A DNA stretch of 64,000 nucleotides from positions 1 to 64,000 of the forward strand of contig JASAND010028005.1 of the NCBI GenBank assembly GCA_030248195.1, given 5' to 3'. The first letter of the stretch is position 1; every line of letters begins with the position of its first letter. The DNA comes from Trissonchulus latispiculum (taxonomy: Eukaryota; Nematoda; Enoplea; Enoplida; Ironidae). A program made the position numbers and the translations under genes. Below the pieces are notes generated by a model that saw only the letters and a list, made by a program, of their open reading frames with translations, was not told where the DNA came from and ran no database searches. Below are positions 8,900 to 21,933 of this stretch, piece after piece.

Positions 8900-9860
8900 A
8901 TGAGCGCTACCAGCGCCACTAACGACACTGAGCCAGAACTCTTATTTTATACTACTGAATTCGTTAACAAAGGTCCACGAAATCCTACAATTAGCTATAC
9001 GATGGCTTTACCCGATATTTGGACCATACATAGGTATCAGTGCCCTTGGGACTTTATTTGCAAAATGACTGCAAAAACTTTAGAACATTTTCTTTAAACT
9101 TATTACTTACCACAGCGTGTACTCCTGGTGGACTCATACGCCGCATCTAAGCACGCTGCTTCTGAATTGTACAGACAAACTGTAGGATGTGAATTAGCAG
9201 AGTTGTGTACACAAGCTGCAGTAATACGCTTTTGAAAACTACCCATAAATGACGGAATCTGAAGTTTGCAGTCGTATGAGTCAATGCGATGGCATAACGG
9301 GATTCTTTGTTCCGACTTTTTGTACAAACAATAAGAATATCGATCCGGACATGCTGTTTTCTTGCATAATTTGTCATCAAAGCGTGCTAAAACATCAAGC
9401 TGTCAAATGAGCCCGCCATACATAAAAACGTCATCTACATAGTTCACTCAAAAGTGGGAAGGCGATATTGAAAGTTAATGATTTGTCTTGAACATAAGGA
9501 TTCCTTGTTTAGAGTCATTTTGATTTAAACAATTTCCAATTTCAGACTTATTTCAAAAGTAAAAATATTACTGACTGTTAAATCATTAGGCGTACTACAC
9601 GACAACCTACAAAAATTGATTTTTCTCAAACTAGACTTTTTCGCGCATACTGTAAAAAGATCCTGTAAATATTAGAGCTCATCAATCATTAGTGATTAGT
9701 ATTATATTAGTATTAGTATTAGTGATATCCAATTCTGCATGTCCCAGAAATCAAACTTAAATTCCAGCCGATATAGCAAACTTGGACAGTTTAATTTTGA
9801 CCGCACCAGAATTACAGATGGGACTATCCTTGTATATAAGAGCTTTAGTATACACAGTTG
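8900..9860. repeat. Segmental duplication, copy A
   Basis: This segment is collinear with 51410-52140. Shared landmarks include GAATTCGTTA, CTACAATTAGCTATACGA, the minus-strand cysteine-rich exon with both splice sites, and a block near 9760 (CAAACTTAAATT ... TTTTGACC) matching 52053-52115. Divergence is considerable, so the duplication is old. Copy B then runs straight into the plus-strand gene family, whereas copy A has about 3.4 kb of extra sequence before it. Confidence 0.82.
9111..9386 (-). CDS. Gene A exon: eight-cysteine extracellular module
   Basis: The exon starts after TTGATGTTTTAG (acceptor) and ends at the donor GTAAGT at 9110. It is 276 bp, phase 1-1, and encodes about 92 residues with cysteines spread through the module, e.g. 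LCKKTACPDRYSYCLYKK near the start and ACVHNSANSHPTVCLYN in the second half. The spacing suggests a secreted disulphide-bonded domain; I do not recognise the family. The paralogous exon at 51569-51850 keeps the cysteines and splice sites, which argues for function in at least one copy. It lies downstream of the gene A signal-peptide and Ig-like exons on the same strand. Later exons are not visible to the left, where the LTR and CR1 elements lie. Confidence 0.72.
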
Positions 9861-9869
9861 GTTTTAAGT

Positions 9870-12800
9870 TTGTCGAAAATAATGTTGCGTTTTTACTGTA
9901 GGATAATTTTTTGCTGCTTCATTTTGCCATAGCAGCGATCCTCGAAACTTATTTCCCAGTCCTAGGCGTATTCCCAGAGAGTGTTTTCTGTGACTCAACT
10001 GGACAGAAATTTTATGCCTGTTCGGGTTCCGCTTCTTGCGCCAGTCCTAGTAATAGTTCTTGTATTTGCGGCTTGATCAGAGGGGCTAAGCCATTCCACA
10101 AGACCACAATACATATATAAACGAAGGGTTTGCGTATACTGCAGAATTATTGTGTTAATATATTGTTTCCCTATTGCTACTAAAAGTTAGTGATGTGTGG
10201 TGTAGAAACGTCCAGCGTTGGGACAGCCATTCCTTCTGTATATTCAATGATACACAACAACTTACGTCTTGAGAACGTCTTTTGTTAGTGGCTGAAAATT
10301 TATTAACACAATCAGACGAATTAAGACTTTACAGCAAACACATGGTAGCCAGATAAAAACATAAAAAGTCGAAAAATGGGTATCCTCGTCACTTGGCCCC
10401 GAGTCGTCCAGAGAGCGACGGCTCAAAAAAGAAGGGGAAAGAAAAATAAGAAATTGTGTGAATGTGTGATGCTTGCCAGTGGTGTGTGGTGTGAAAGTAA
10501 GTTTTAAAATTCAAGGGTTAACTAAATTCAACTAAAAAGTTAGGAAAACAAATCACGTGACAATGAAGTTGGCCAAAAAAGGAACATTTCAGTACTCAGA
10601 CCTAACAGACAATCTCAAACAAGCCTCAAAAATATATAGTTCAGCTTCAGTGAAAGGACATTTGGACAATAAACATTAAACACGTAGAAACGATCAACAT
10701 AATCTTTCACATCATAAGCACTTCCCTAAAATGGGCGTGCATTCATGTGTCGCTCGAAAATAGAGGGTTGTATTCATGTGTCGCTCAGTTTTCTGTTTAG
10801 TCATTTTCATGCGTCGCTTTTCGCCACCGAATCGTTAGATTATTTTTCATAGTATTCTGATTTAGTGATTTGTTTGTTCACTTTTGAGCTTACTTGTTTA
10901 CCGTTAGTTATGTAAACATGTTTGGTTAGTCTGTGTGTTACGTATTTTGCATATACGTTTCGAATTGGTATTTTATTAACGCACGCTTTTCCAGCATTTT
11001 TATTTTATTTTTGGTGTTCTTATTAAATTGGATTAGGTAAGCTGAGCTTTAATTTGGAACTTGCTGCTCTTATCTTAAATTGGTTTAGGTTATGTTACCT
11101 ATTTTGCACATAGGATTAGAATTGTTATTCTAGTATTAACACAGGCTCCGATGCTCCAGTCTAAGCATATTTAAGGGGGGCTACGAACGGGTTGGCACCA
11201 CATCGTCGGAGAGAGCTGCTTCTCCCCCCCCCAACGTTAGCCAACATATTAAAGCAAACAAGTTTAGGGTGGGCAACGACATATCTCATATACTCCGTTT
11301 CTGGCAGGACGTTAAAGTACCAATTTTGGTGCGAAAAATGGGATTTTTCAAAAAGGGTTTTTCAGCTCTGGTGGATTAACGGTTTGACCAAGTCTGAAAG
11401 TTTCAGCCATAAATGTTAACTGTTACTAGTGCTAAATATTAAAAGTATTTCAGCTTTCGAACGTTGCCTCCTTCTTCAGCTTTAACAGCTCAAAGTTTGA
11501 AATTTGGCAACACGTTGCGAGGTGACCGTGCTTCGTTTTCGATCCAATAAAATTGACAGTCCCTAGCCAACCACAGCTTTTTACCAAATATTATCGTTGT
11601 ACCAAATACCAAATAATCGTTGTTCCTGGAACAATTCAATTGCTCTCGCTAACGCATACCGTTCCGGTGGAATGCCCTCGTTATTATTATGGATTCGTTT
11701 ATGCGCTCTTTTACCTTAAACAAACTTTTAGCGACCACTCCCCCAGATTTCCTGATTTTGTCTAATACCCCCCTTCAAATTGGCCAAAAAAAGGGTACAA
11801 TATGCCAAAACAAGGAAAATTATGTAGTTTTTGGCAATTTGGCAGTTTTTGTCGACCCTTCCCCCTTCTCGAACGATTCCCCCCTCCCCAGATTTTTTAC
11901 TCTGCCGCACCAACTGATTTGTTCAGCACTTTTGTGTCTTTTTCTCACTATTATATGTATATGTTTATGTATATGTATATGTTTGTGCGTTTAGATTTGT
12001 TCAACTGTTTCGTTAAAGGAAGAAAGCAAACATGGAATGGTGTCAAGTGAGGCTAATGTATTCACTAGTCGGTAAGCCTGTTCTATTTGGCAATTCGTAT
12101 TTCGCTCGTTGTGAGAACTATTGGTAAGCCCGCTTTTTTTCTTTCTCTTTTTGTGGCTATACTTCTTCAAGTTGCAGCTACGGATGGTCACACTCATTGT
12201 TAAATTTGTTTTTGGTGTATATTAGTTTCTATTGTACTATGCTCTTCTCTTCCTAGTCTGGGTGTTTGTTGACGTATTCCTTTTTCTTCATGTTTTATTT
12301 CTTCCTTTGTTTCTCCCAGAAAGTTAACAGGGGCCGACAAGTGTCAGAAACTGCGATTGGTCTACTTTTAGAGTTTCTGTTTTACTTAATTTCACAGTAA
12401 TTAGAAAACTTTTTAAAAACTACTGTAATTTTTTCTTGAAATTTAGTGATGAAACCGGCAGATTCATGCTTCATGCTGGATAAGGTGTTTTCAAATTTTC
12501 ATTTAGTCAAATGTCCAGCCTTTATTTTAATTACAATCTAGCTATGAAAACTTCGTTATCTAGAAATAATGTAAAATTGTAAGCTTAACATTTAAGCTTG
12601 TTCATAGCTAAGGAAAAGTTTGATTGCAAAACGGTTTTCAGATTTGAGTTTAGCGACCCTGAAACCATTGGATTTCATTGTAGCTTTATATCTATTTGTT
12701 CAATATTTTTAGAAAAAAATGCAAAACTTCAAAACTCCAAATGAATGGTATTATTGTTAGACATAATTGCTAAAAATTCGTATTTAACTGATTTGTGAAC

Positions 12801-13350
12801 TTGTAGCAGTTACCCTTGCAAGCGAAAAATTACCTTCTACTTTTAAAATTACTTGAAGGTTCAATGCTTTGGCACTAAATAAATGAGATATATAATGAAA
12901 ATAAAATAAAAATAAGTGCTAAATCTGAAACCAAATGCTACTGACATATATCTAAATTTTGGGGGACGGTTGGGGGTCTCGGTACTTGGGGATTTAGGGT
13001 CTCCACTGGGTCCCAGAAAGTTGAGGAGCAACCCCCGTCCCCGTAACCTCTACGGGATTCTTTAGTTGCATAGGTTGTAGGTTTACGGGAAGGGGCACGT
13101 CAGAAATTGGCTGATATTTGGTATGTTTAGGGTTGTATGCAATTCCAAACATTTTAAAAATAGTTCTAATTTTTGGCTTATATTAGTATTTGTTACTAGG
13201 ATCATAAATCATAGACTCGAAATTTCGTCTGAAACTTTATCATTCCTCTGGGAAGAACATCGTTGTCAGTAAGAACTTAACAAAACAATTTAATTCCCAC
13301 TAGTGTAACCGGGCTACACTCACACACCCCCATTATACATTCAAAACATA
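9870..13350. other. Long AT-rich stretch without a supported gene
   Basis: This probably includes intron of gene A and insertion sequence absent from copy B. A three-fold repeat ATTCATGTGTCGCTC occurs at 10741-10755 and 10772-10786, with a variant at 10804-10818. A G-rich patch occurs near 12960-13100. A short TATG-rich tract lies near 11950-11985. No RNA gene was recognised. Confidence 0.45.
12600..12680. repeat. Dispersed AGCTGA...CAGCGACC motif
   Basis: TTTTCAGATTTGAGTTTAGCGACCCTGAAACC occurs here in related forms at about 38100-38175, 49545-49615, 54385-54435 and 54565-54605, usually after an AACGAAAAGCTGA-like stretch. It looks like the inner part of an old dispersed repeat family. Confidence 0.45.
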
Positions 13351-13388
13351 CAGTGTTGTTCGACTATTTTGTGGTTCTTCCTGCTACA

Positions 13389-15561
13389 GGACGCATTGGT
13401 CGTGGTCGTGACAGTCGCAGTTCCACTGGATCTGTGTCTTCAGAAAAGTCTATCGCGTCGAAGGCTTCTTCCAGAAGTCGTGGACGGGGTAGAACCCCCG
13501 CCCACCAGGAGGCATCACGTTCAGACTCTGCTGGGGCTGAAACCAAAGTTCGCCAGGAACATGTTCAGCCGTCTACTTCTGATTCAGTTGAAGTAGAACC
13601 GATTTCGTCCACTACAACGGTCCATGTGGCGCCTTCGACCCTTGCGGTCATTTCAGCACCAACAACGACCACTCCAGAACCATAGTTGACCATCATCGTG
13701 ACGAATTCTCAATTAATGACGTCAACTCCAACTACCAGTGCGGCACCTTCTCGACACTTACCTTTTCCGTGGGAATCAGCTTCCCCACTTTTGACACCAG
13801 TTGACAAGGAGGAAGGTCCACGCACTTCACAAGGTATGAGCACAGCGGAAGAACTGAGCAGATCATTTCACTTTCCGAGGACATCAATCGATGTTTTCCA
13901 ACTCGTCCTCCCCTTTGAGTTCCTGCCTCGATTGAAGCTTGTCGTCCCCTTGGAGTTCCTGCCTCGATTGAAGCTTAGCAGCTCAACGATGCAGCCGGTT
14001 GGAGACAGCCTCGTCTGGTAACTGTGCCCGACATTCGTCCAGCTGGTAATCAGAAGGGCTACTCTATTCCAGCGTGCTCTAAATCCCGTGCTACTGGGTC
14101 TCTGGTTTACACGAGGAAAGTCCGTCCTGAATTTTATTTGGGTTATACTCGGGATACCTTCCCTGCTTTCCGAGTGTTGCTGGTTAGCCATCATTACCAT
14201 CTTCAAAACGTGGGATTGGGCAATGTTACTAATCGGGTGCTAGATAAGGTTGTGTTCGAAGAATTTAAACAGCAATTTCCTGATGACGTTGAACTGACTC
14301 AGATCAACTATAGTCGATGGCTTCAGCCGCCCTACATCTATATGCGGGACAGTGACCGTAATTGGAAGCCTGTCCGCATTCGTTCACCCACTGGTATCGA
14401 AGAGGTTCATCCGGTTATTGGCCTTTTACGGCGTATTTTTCTGGCTTGGCTGGAACGGAAAGCCACTACAGAGCTTCAACTCTCGGATCAACCTCTGACG
14501 AAGGCTATTAGCAAGATGCGCGAGCTGAATCCTGCAATCGCAAGTAAACTTACCATCGAGTGGAAATTCCAGCCACATGGCCATGGACGTCGCCTACACA
14601 TCTGTAAGGCGAAGATTCATCCATACTATCGTGAGGATGGCACATACTGGCCTGGTTTATCCCACGACCGCTCAGATATTTCAACGCGATGGGCTGAAGT
14701 CAGGGTCGTCGCCGACTTTGTGCCATAGCAAGGAAATTATCCTCACCTAGTTGACGCGCAGCAGAAAGACGCTATTTTCCAGATCCCTTACCATTGACAC
14801 GATGAAGCACTACCACCGACCTGGAGTCGAATGAGTTCAAGACGTGGAACCCTATAGGTTCCTCTACCTCTACCTGAGAAAGCGGTTCCCGTTTTCCACC
14901 ATGTTCGAACATCCTGGCGGTGTGAATCTTGATGTGGACCAATTGCGTCAACGCAAATTGGGAACAAAGGAGCATCTATATCAAGCTCGAAAAATCCATT
15001 TCTGCCGAGCTGAGCGCGTCGTGCAGGGCATCTATCAAGAAGCAATGTCCTCTGACAACGCCATCAAGGCTAAAGTAGATGCTGAAATGGATTCATACCC
15101 GCAGGAGCGCCTTTTGGTATGGCGTATGGCAGCTGACCTTGTATCTCAGCGCCTCATTATCTATCATTCTTTCTACTACTCTGAAGAGATGCAGCAGGAA
15201 TTGGTCGTCGCTTTGGGCTGCCTTTACGGCAAAGCCCACGAGGATTTCTACTATGGTGTAGGATTCAATATGCCTGACATGCCAGATGGTAGTCCTGTTA
15301 CCAGCAAAGCGGACCTCCCTCCCTCTGGAGAGCGAGCCTGGGTCTACAATCTTGACCACAGGCTTGGCCTGAATCGCCAGGGTGGCATGTGCACGGAACT
15401 GTTTCTCTGGCTCACACAACGACCTGTTCAAGGATCCCTTCACGCGAGAGCCCTTGGACCTGGAAGATCTTCAGGATTTCAAGCATCTTGTGACCAAACG
15501 TATTCGCATTGTCGCGAAGAAATATAAGGATGGTCTCTCGGCCCCATCGTGAGGGCCCGCG
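13389..15561 (+). pseudogene. Unrecognised gene family, copy A
   Basis: A good acceptor (TTCTTCCTGCTACAG) precedes 13389. The N-terminal part is low in complexity: Arg/Gly-Ser (GRGRDSRSS), then Ser/Thr/Pro-rich, with a stop at 13683 and a tandem duplication of about 36 bp at 13903-13975. After a frame change, about 14024-14728 encodes a folded-looking region (YIYMRDSDRNWKPVRIR, EEVHPVIGLLRRIF). After a gap with stops, 14844-15527 gives another (FEHPGGVNLDVDQLR, EMQQELVVALGCLYGKAHEDF). A block ending TREPLDLEDLQDFKHLVTKR continues in another frame. GC is higher than the surroundings. Copy B at 52163-53280 matches along its length. I do not recognise the family; several frame breaks make it a pseudogene unless unseen introns explain them. 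Confidence 0.6.
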
Positions 15562-15678
15562 AAACCGCCTTCTTTACCATCAAGTTGACATGCCGGTCAA
15601 TCGAATCCGTGCCCACATTGCTGGCTTGGAACCTCCAGGCAGTGGAAATGATATTTTCTTCCCAGCCATGTAACTTAC

Positions 15679-15834
15679 CCAATGGAATCCACTTGAAGGA
15701 ATGCCTACCCGACAGCCTGATTCTACAGCCAACGTCTACAGGGAGTTTTGAGTTTGCCGGCATATCGCCATCGAAAATTGTCTTCGAACCTGCTACCTCG
15801 GTTTCCTTCTTAGATCCTTGACTGTTCTTCTTAT
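15679..15834 (-). CDS. Probable gene A exon: short extracellular module
   Basis: A strong donor GTAAGTTA (15671-15678) and an acceptor CATCAG delimit a 156-bp open exon of phase 1-1, matching the phase of all other gene A and B extracellular exons. It encodes about 51 residues: a Lys/Ser-rich start, then IFDGDMPANSKLPVDVGCRI and SGRHSFKWIPLG. One cysteine is visible. It could be a partial Ig-like or linker module. It lies antisense and immediately 3' to the copy A pseudogene. The acceptor pyrimidine tract is weak. Confidence 0.5.
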
Positions 15835-16647
15835 CTGATGCCTGGAATCACTCCGTACAATTTAAATACCATACAATACAATACCAAAACGTACCAAATC
15901 TTCATTCCATCTTTGTGACTTTTTCCTGAAATATGAAAATATCATAATTGAGACAATACCACTTGATGCGACTGTGTTATCATTAATCTTGACGACTGTA
16001 GCCTTTATTTTTATCATGTTTACTGCTATATATTTTGTCACGTATTAGGTTAGTTTGTACTAGTTGTTTTGAACCTAGTTCTTTTGTTTATCTGTTAGCG
16101 TGTTTGACTTCGTTTTGTCTCTTTTTCTAGTTAATTACTATGTTACGTTAGCACCTTAGTTAGGTACTATATTACTTTGTCATTGTTACTAATGTAAACC
16201 TTTGCCGGGTAAACCCCATTGTTATTTTGTTACTTATGTTTTTATTCATGTATAGCCTTATATTTTTGTGCCTTGTGCATACTTATGCAGCTTATTTCTA
16301 ATAAGGGTATTTTGTCCATCTGGTTTAATTTTTGCTCAAATATCTATTCTGCCATGTACAGCTCTATATATCTGCCATCTTGTCATAATAGTACTTATGG
16401 TATGCTTTATTCAGAGCTTTACGCTATATATCATTGTGATTGTGGTTTGCATAATTCTGCAGCCAATTTGGCAACAGTCCTGGTCTATGTCAATATCTAG
16501 CTCATTCATGGATACTGCAAATTACTATGGAAATACTTATGGGAATTGGGTTTTTCTTTTTCTCCCACTAGGATACCTACCTTACGGTAATGTGGTTCTA
16601 AATTTTAAGTTTACTATCACCGTACTTATCTCCTCTTACTTTATTGA
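15835..16647. other. No supported gene
   Basis: AT-rich, intron-like sequence with many short open frames of hydrophobic codons that are typical of T-rich DNA. No splice-supported exon or element boundary was seen. Confidence 0.4.
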
Positions 16648-17308
16648 AGTCTGACCAAAAAAATGTAGGGAGCGAAATTGTTTTGTTTATACTCATGACA
16701 AGAACTTTCTTTTGGTTGAAAAATATTTTTTTAATTAAAATTCATCAAAAGAAGCCGATTTTTTAAGTTTTGAAAGATCAGTAGGAGCCAGGAACTAGCC
16801 GTTCGGTGGAAAATTAGCCCATGTCCCAAACATATTGAATCCCGAATATCAGCTGATTTCGTCAAAAATTGCGATAGTTATTCAATTTTTTCGATTTTCA
16901 AAATCCTTTGATCTTTGCCGCTTTTCCAACTTTGACTGGCTATTACTCGCGACTCACTCAATGCAAAAATTTTTTAATTGGATTTTCAGGACCGCTTACG
17001 TGTCAGCTTTCATGTGATATATGTGGTTTTTCAAAATTTGAAAATCGATTTTTGACCCAAAATTTCGACAATGCGAATCCAGCAAAAGTGGGTAAAAATA
17101 ACATTATCATAATGCTTAATCTAAGCTGAATCAAACGATATAAAGTTTTTGTGGCTACGGCTTAAATTGCCCCAGCAACGAATTTTTAAACAATTTCGCT
17201 TTTTAGCCGGGTTTTGGCTAGTTTACACTATTTGCGGCAAATCAATGCACAATATAGCACAACTTGTCAGAAATCAGCTGAAATAGGAAATTGTTTTTTG
17301 GTCAGACT
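16648..17308. mobile_element. MITE-like element with 15-bp terminal inverted repeats
   Basis: AGTCTGACCAAAAAA at the left end is matched by its exact reverse complement ending at 17308, 661 bp apart. The interior is non-coding, with A/T-rich hairpin-prone sequence. No clear target duplication was found at the tips, so the superfamily is unassigned. Confidence 0.55.
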
Positions 17309-18089
17309 TTTAGTTTCTGTTATTATTATTATTATACTTCATATCTAAATCCGTATGAATTATATTCCTATGGAGAGACCTCCATATCTCCTCTCCCATG
17401 AGTTCTACCGGAAGTATTACCATACTTTCTTCTTGCTCTTAGCAGTACGCTATTATATTTGATACTTTAATTTTTCCAGTATTTTCACTTGTTGCTATTT
17501 CTTCCATACATATCTATAGTCTAGCAAACTTAAACTGGACCAAAAGAGTGAATTTTGTGGAGAGTTTATTATTCAAGTTAGGTATGACAATGTATATATT
17601 TTCTGAAAGCTCAGAAATCAGAGATTTCAAAAATCTAAAAAAATTTAAAATTTCAAAATTTAAAATTTTATAAATTGTAAAAACGGTAGGAAAAGAAATA
17701 ATAAGCGAAAAGAAGAAGACGCCGTGTCGGTTCCTTTGAAGTTTGTTTAAATTAGCTTATCTTACGTATGCATGAATATCGAAAGCTGCAATTTTTACGT
17801 AGTAGTGTATAATGATGAGATGCAAAATGTAGCGCACTGGCTTGACTTGATTCAGTTCACAGCTTTCGCAAGCCTGGATTAAATCCTCGAAAAGTGTTAA
17901 AACTACCTATGTTTTGTGTTTAAAGAGGAATAACTTTCGCAGACAGCATTTTTGAGCGATGACCCAATTATAACTTTCACTCAACGTGATGAGAGCTTTG
18001 AAATGAGCCCAAGTTTGTAGCGATCGGAGCAACTTTTATTTGTCGGGATATGGGCCAGCTGGAACCACGTGCCGCACCAAATCCACTTA

Positions 18090-18091
<2 letters not shown>
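17309..18091. other. No supported gene
   Basis: AT-rich non-coding DNA between a MITE-like element and a TA microsatellite; no feature seen beyond short A/T runs near 17630-17690. Confidence 0.4.

Positions 18092-18136
<45 letters not shown>
18092..18136. repeat. (TA)n microsatellite
   Basis: About 22 consecutive TA dinucleotides, bordering the GC-richer block that follows. Confidence 0.95.
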
Positions 18137-18139
<3 letters not shown>

Positions 18140-19830
18140 ATACCCTCGCAGGTGCTCGTCCTGTGGGCCCTGGGGAAATGTAGGGAATATACATATCCCC
18201 TTATAAATATCCATGTATGTGTGTCTAAACATAACTCTTTTCGCCTAGCTAGTCACTGGCTTGACGCTGACTAGACTAGTTAGTCGGGGAAATGTTGGGT
18301 GTGTTGGGCGTCCACACTATTGGGTATTTCCTATTGGGAAGGTAGGTGTTTACTTCCTACTGGTTGGGGGGAATTCCCAAGCCCAGCCCACCTGGGGAGT
18401 CTCTCTAAAATTCAATTCCCCACAACACGTTGGTTGTTAGCTTTCTGTCTTGCCGAACAGTCGGGTCTCCCCAACTATCCTCTGCGCTCCCCCCGCTTGC
18501 AACCCACTCCGCTCCTGAATTTACGTTGGCCAGCGGGCGGTATTTACTGTGTGTAAGTTAGCTTTGTTAGCTTTGTGTACCGGCCTTGAGCCTATATATT
18601 ATTTTATTATAAATACTTTGTATTTCGTTCCAACTAGGGCTAGTTGGGGTTAGTCTAGGTAGCATACGTAGTAATTTATAGATCTATTATCTATTGGCGA
18701 GGCTTTCCCAGGACTGGCACTCCCCAAGCCATGTGTATTATCCGTTGTGGGCGCAATCCTAGTAGTGGCTTGCACTGTTTCTTCGACATTCACGCTACAC
18801 CGAGTTGTAATTTCTGTGTAAGTGGAAACCTTAGTTTTGCAAAAGGAGATTCTGCGTTAGTGGAATTGTAATGTGGGTGATAGCGACTGCGCTATCACCG
18901 CCCTTTCCAATATTTACATTTCGCCTTTTTCCATTTTTCTCAAAATTCCCAAAAGGTCTCTAAAAATTCCCCCTTATGTAACTGTTGTAATTTTTATGTT
19001 CTGTCTGCAAAGACAGATCATGCACGTCAGCAGACGCTGACAAAACTGGTTTTTTCCAGTTTGTCTCCTTTCGATGCTGACTCAGACTTATTATAGTCAG
19101 TTGGGAGTTTTGTCAATCTATTGAGCGGTCGGGTTTCGGAGTCGGGGGCCCCACCCTTTCGCGAATCCACACCTAAAACGTAAGTGTTTTTATTTCCATT
19201 TTTCTTTGAAAATTCCTTTTAACTTATCTTTTCTGATCCTCTTTTTAACCCCTTTCAAGTTCTTTTTCTTCTAATTCCTAACTCACACCCTCCTTCCCTA
19301 TTCCCTTTCCGCGGGGTTGTCCCCGTTCCCCCCGGGTCTACTTTTGCTAGCTACCACCCCTCCCCGTTTGAGCTGTACTTCCCTATTGCCCCCTTTGTTG
19401 CTGGTTCCCCCTTCTGTTTTATATCCTTTGTTGTACCCTGTATTTCTGACGGTGTTGCGGGTAGCCCGCTGTGTTCCACTGTCCCCTCCGGGTAGCCCGG
19501 AAGGTTTGCCTCTATCTGTCCTTGTCCTGTCTGCCCCAATAAATTAGCCAGTTGCCTTTGTTTACTTAATGAACTTTGTCTATTAATCTTTACCTAATTT
19601 ATTCTTATTAAATAGCTAGGTAGAGCTCTGGGGATAGCCCGGAACTGTTTTATAACTGAGTTTAAATTTTGCGTGCGTGCCCCCGGTTTTTTTCTGGCGC
19701 CCCGTTGGCGTCCCCCAAAAAGTGTCTGTACCACCTGGCGATGCAAGTCGGTGGAAAAAGAGCCGCCTGGACTAAAGATCTCCACCCGCAGTCGCTGGTC
19801 AGCGTTCTTGCGCACAGTTCCCTTGTAAAA
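18137..19830. other. GC- and pyrimidine-rich block, probable old transposon
   Basis: Base composition differs sharply from both flanks: GGGGAAATGT-type runs near 18170-18420, a GACAAAACTGG/CCAGTTTGTC hairpin at 19038-19064, GGGGGCCCCACCC near 19146, and a long C/T-rich tract at 19200-19560. No coding domain or matched terminal repeat was recognised, so element class is unknown. Confidence 0.35.
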
Positions 19831-20007
19831 TTTGGTGTGTGACCTCAGCGGTTAAGTTCCCTAGCTCCCCCATATTTTACAGAATCTCGAGTTTTGAAGT
19901 CTTTTCTGCGTTAGTATATAGATTCTGCGTAAGCGTAACAAACCCCGACTTCATTACTGCAAATAAGCAACGTAAGTAAAGTAAAGTAAAATAAAGCAAC
20001 AACTTAC

Positions 20008-20301
20008 ACAACAGATATGGTATCCTGAAATATGAAGATCTGCCATTGCTGTAACAGTAGTAATCGTCAGGCCCTATCCAACTTCGGTTGAGATGAAATA
20101 CATGTTCAAGAAAATTAGTTGAGCTTGAATTTATATTTTCTGTCCGACTTCCGTCGAAGATCATCAGTCTAACTTTCGTTCCCTGCGGAGATTTACAGTT
20201 GACGATTAGCTGACCGCCATCCTGTAGAAATGATGTCGGATCACCAAATTCATCGAAAAGGGTAATAGATGTGGACGCCTGGCCTTTGACTGGAGCAGAA
20301 T
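20008..20301 (-). CDS. Gene A exon: immunoglobulin-like domain
   Basis: The exon follows the acceptor CTTATTTTAG and ends at the donor GTAAGTTG. It is 294 bp and phase 1-1, the usual arrangement for extracellular modules. About 97 residues show an Ig-like pattern: a B-strand cysteine in GGQLIVNCKSPQG and an F-strand cysteine in WIGPDDYYCYSNG, about 60 residues apart. The usual C-strand tryptophan is not obvious; an NRSW Trp lies near the F strand. The signal-peptide exon 2.1 kb upstream joins in phase, so this would be the most N-terminal domain, on the cell surface and likely for ligand or self/non-self binding (inference). The nearby 20-21 kb region has no other supported exon of this gene. 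Confidence 0.78.
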
Positions 20302-20836
20302 CTAAAATAAGTGGTTAACTAAGTATCACATGTGCGTGTACAACTTTCTGCTAGCGGAGTCTAGGGAACATAAATTAATTGGCAATCTGGTTAGTAATAT
20401 GTCTGTTCTAGTGATAGGCACATTTACCGTGTGAACAGAGTTATAATCAAATGGCCCCAAGAATTAAGCTAAATTCGTGTGAAAGTGGGGAGTAGTGTTG
20501 TTGCCTGGCCGGAAAAAAGTTTTGACCTATGTTTGGTGCACTTTGCAAAAGTTTTAGCATTAAATGCATACATTTACTCCTGGTTATCTATTACGTATAA
20601 TACCACGTATTGGTTTGGTTCAGAAGATTCTGGCAGTTTCTGACCCGGACGGCCCATGTCAAGATAAAAGTTAGAACCCCCAGAACCCCCATTAGAAAAA
20701 AAGATATTAGATTATTAGATTTGTATGTGGCTACGTTGCGGATCCTTTCCTTCAGCAGGTACTTCAGCAGACATGATATGTTTATAATATGTATATGTAT
20801 AATAATATGTGTAATATGTAATGTGTATCACAGTCA

Positions 20837-21124
20837 TCAAAGTTGTAGCATATAACCGGGGTGTACTGGGGGGTCCTCTTGGCTTTTCTCATAAATATAG
20901 ACTAAATTTGTACAGTTGACAGTATGGGTATCAATCGAAAGCTGACGACAATTAGAACAAGTTCGTCCTAAATCTAAGTCCAGGCAACGCACACACTTTT
21001 CGGCATAACCAGACTCCAGAACACTTTGAACCTCCAGCAAACACTTAAAACTAGACAGTAGAGGGTCAAATGTCTTGAAAAAATTCAGAACCTCCACGAA
21101 CCCCAAGAACCCCCCCCCCATCAA
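20837..21124 (-). other. Cysteine-rich open frame, possible exon or transposon fragment
   Basis: A 95-codon open frame contains CVRCLDLDLGRTCSNCRQL, a CX2C-X9-CX2C arrangement like a small zinc-binding knuckle, and ends in EDPPVHPGY. I found no convincing splice sites. It lies between two copies of an AGAACCCCCAGAACCCCCAT-type repeat (about 20671-20693 and 21170-21190) and matching inverted CCATGTCAAGATAAAAG segments, so it may belong to a mobile element. Confidence 0.25.
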
Positions 21125-21933
21125 AAAATGAAACTAAACATAATTGTTAGATCAACTCTCTACTAAAATTAAGAACCCCCAGAACCCCCATGAAAATAAA
21201 AGCTGCAAGGAAAACAAGTGGTAGATCAGAACGCATCAGAAAGTGACTTTTATCTTGACATGGACCACACGGACGGCCTACTTGAGCCGCTGCGTTCCGC
21301 AGAATGGTTCTCCTCTGGCCGGCTGACCGCCTGATCGGCACCAGCCGATTTGAAACTGGCCGGCCAACAACTCTAGTGGGGAAAGACAAACGTCGCCAAC
21401 AAACTCTTTTGTAACAGGACACTGACAACTATGTAGGCTATTAAAGTTTGGCCATCAGACCAAGCTAAATTTGGAATGGATAAATTTTCGACCACGGTGG
21501 CTTGAAAGTTTAGCATTTTTTGATTTGCGAGCAGTGATTTGAAACTAAGGGGAAGCAGGAAACTTTTTATCTCCTATTTTTCGCTGAAAAGTTGTGTACA
21601 GGTGTTCCCTCTGTCTGCACACAAAACTGAATTTTTTATAAGGAAACGCTATAAGGTTAAGATATAAGCTTTTGCAGAGTTTAACAAAAAGCTGAATAAA
21701 AAACCTTCCGTCTCCGTTTTTCTGCTCACAAAAACCTAATGCGCTAGAAATTTAGCAAAATCGGATATTATCCATGTTATTGCTTTCCTTGATTGGTCCT
21801 TGCGAATCGACAATATCGAAAGTCTCGAAATTGTAAACAAAACTGCTTTATTTGAATTCAAAGTGGCTAAAGGCATCTCCCTCACCTACATCACTTTTTA
21901 GCTCGATTGATTCCAAGAAAGCATCCAAAGTAT

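Noticed and set aside
10267..10292. Possible 26-bp gene A microexon between TTTTCAG and GTAAGT
   Set aside because: Too short to support by content, and its end phase does not match the next exon.
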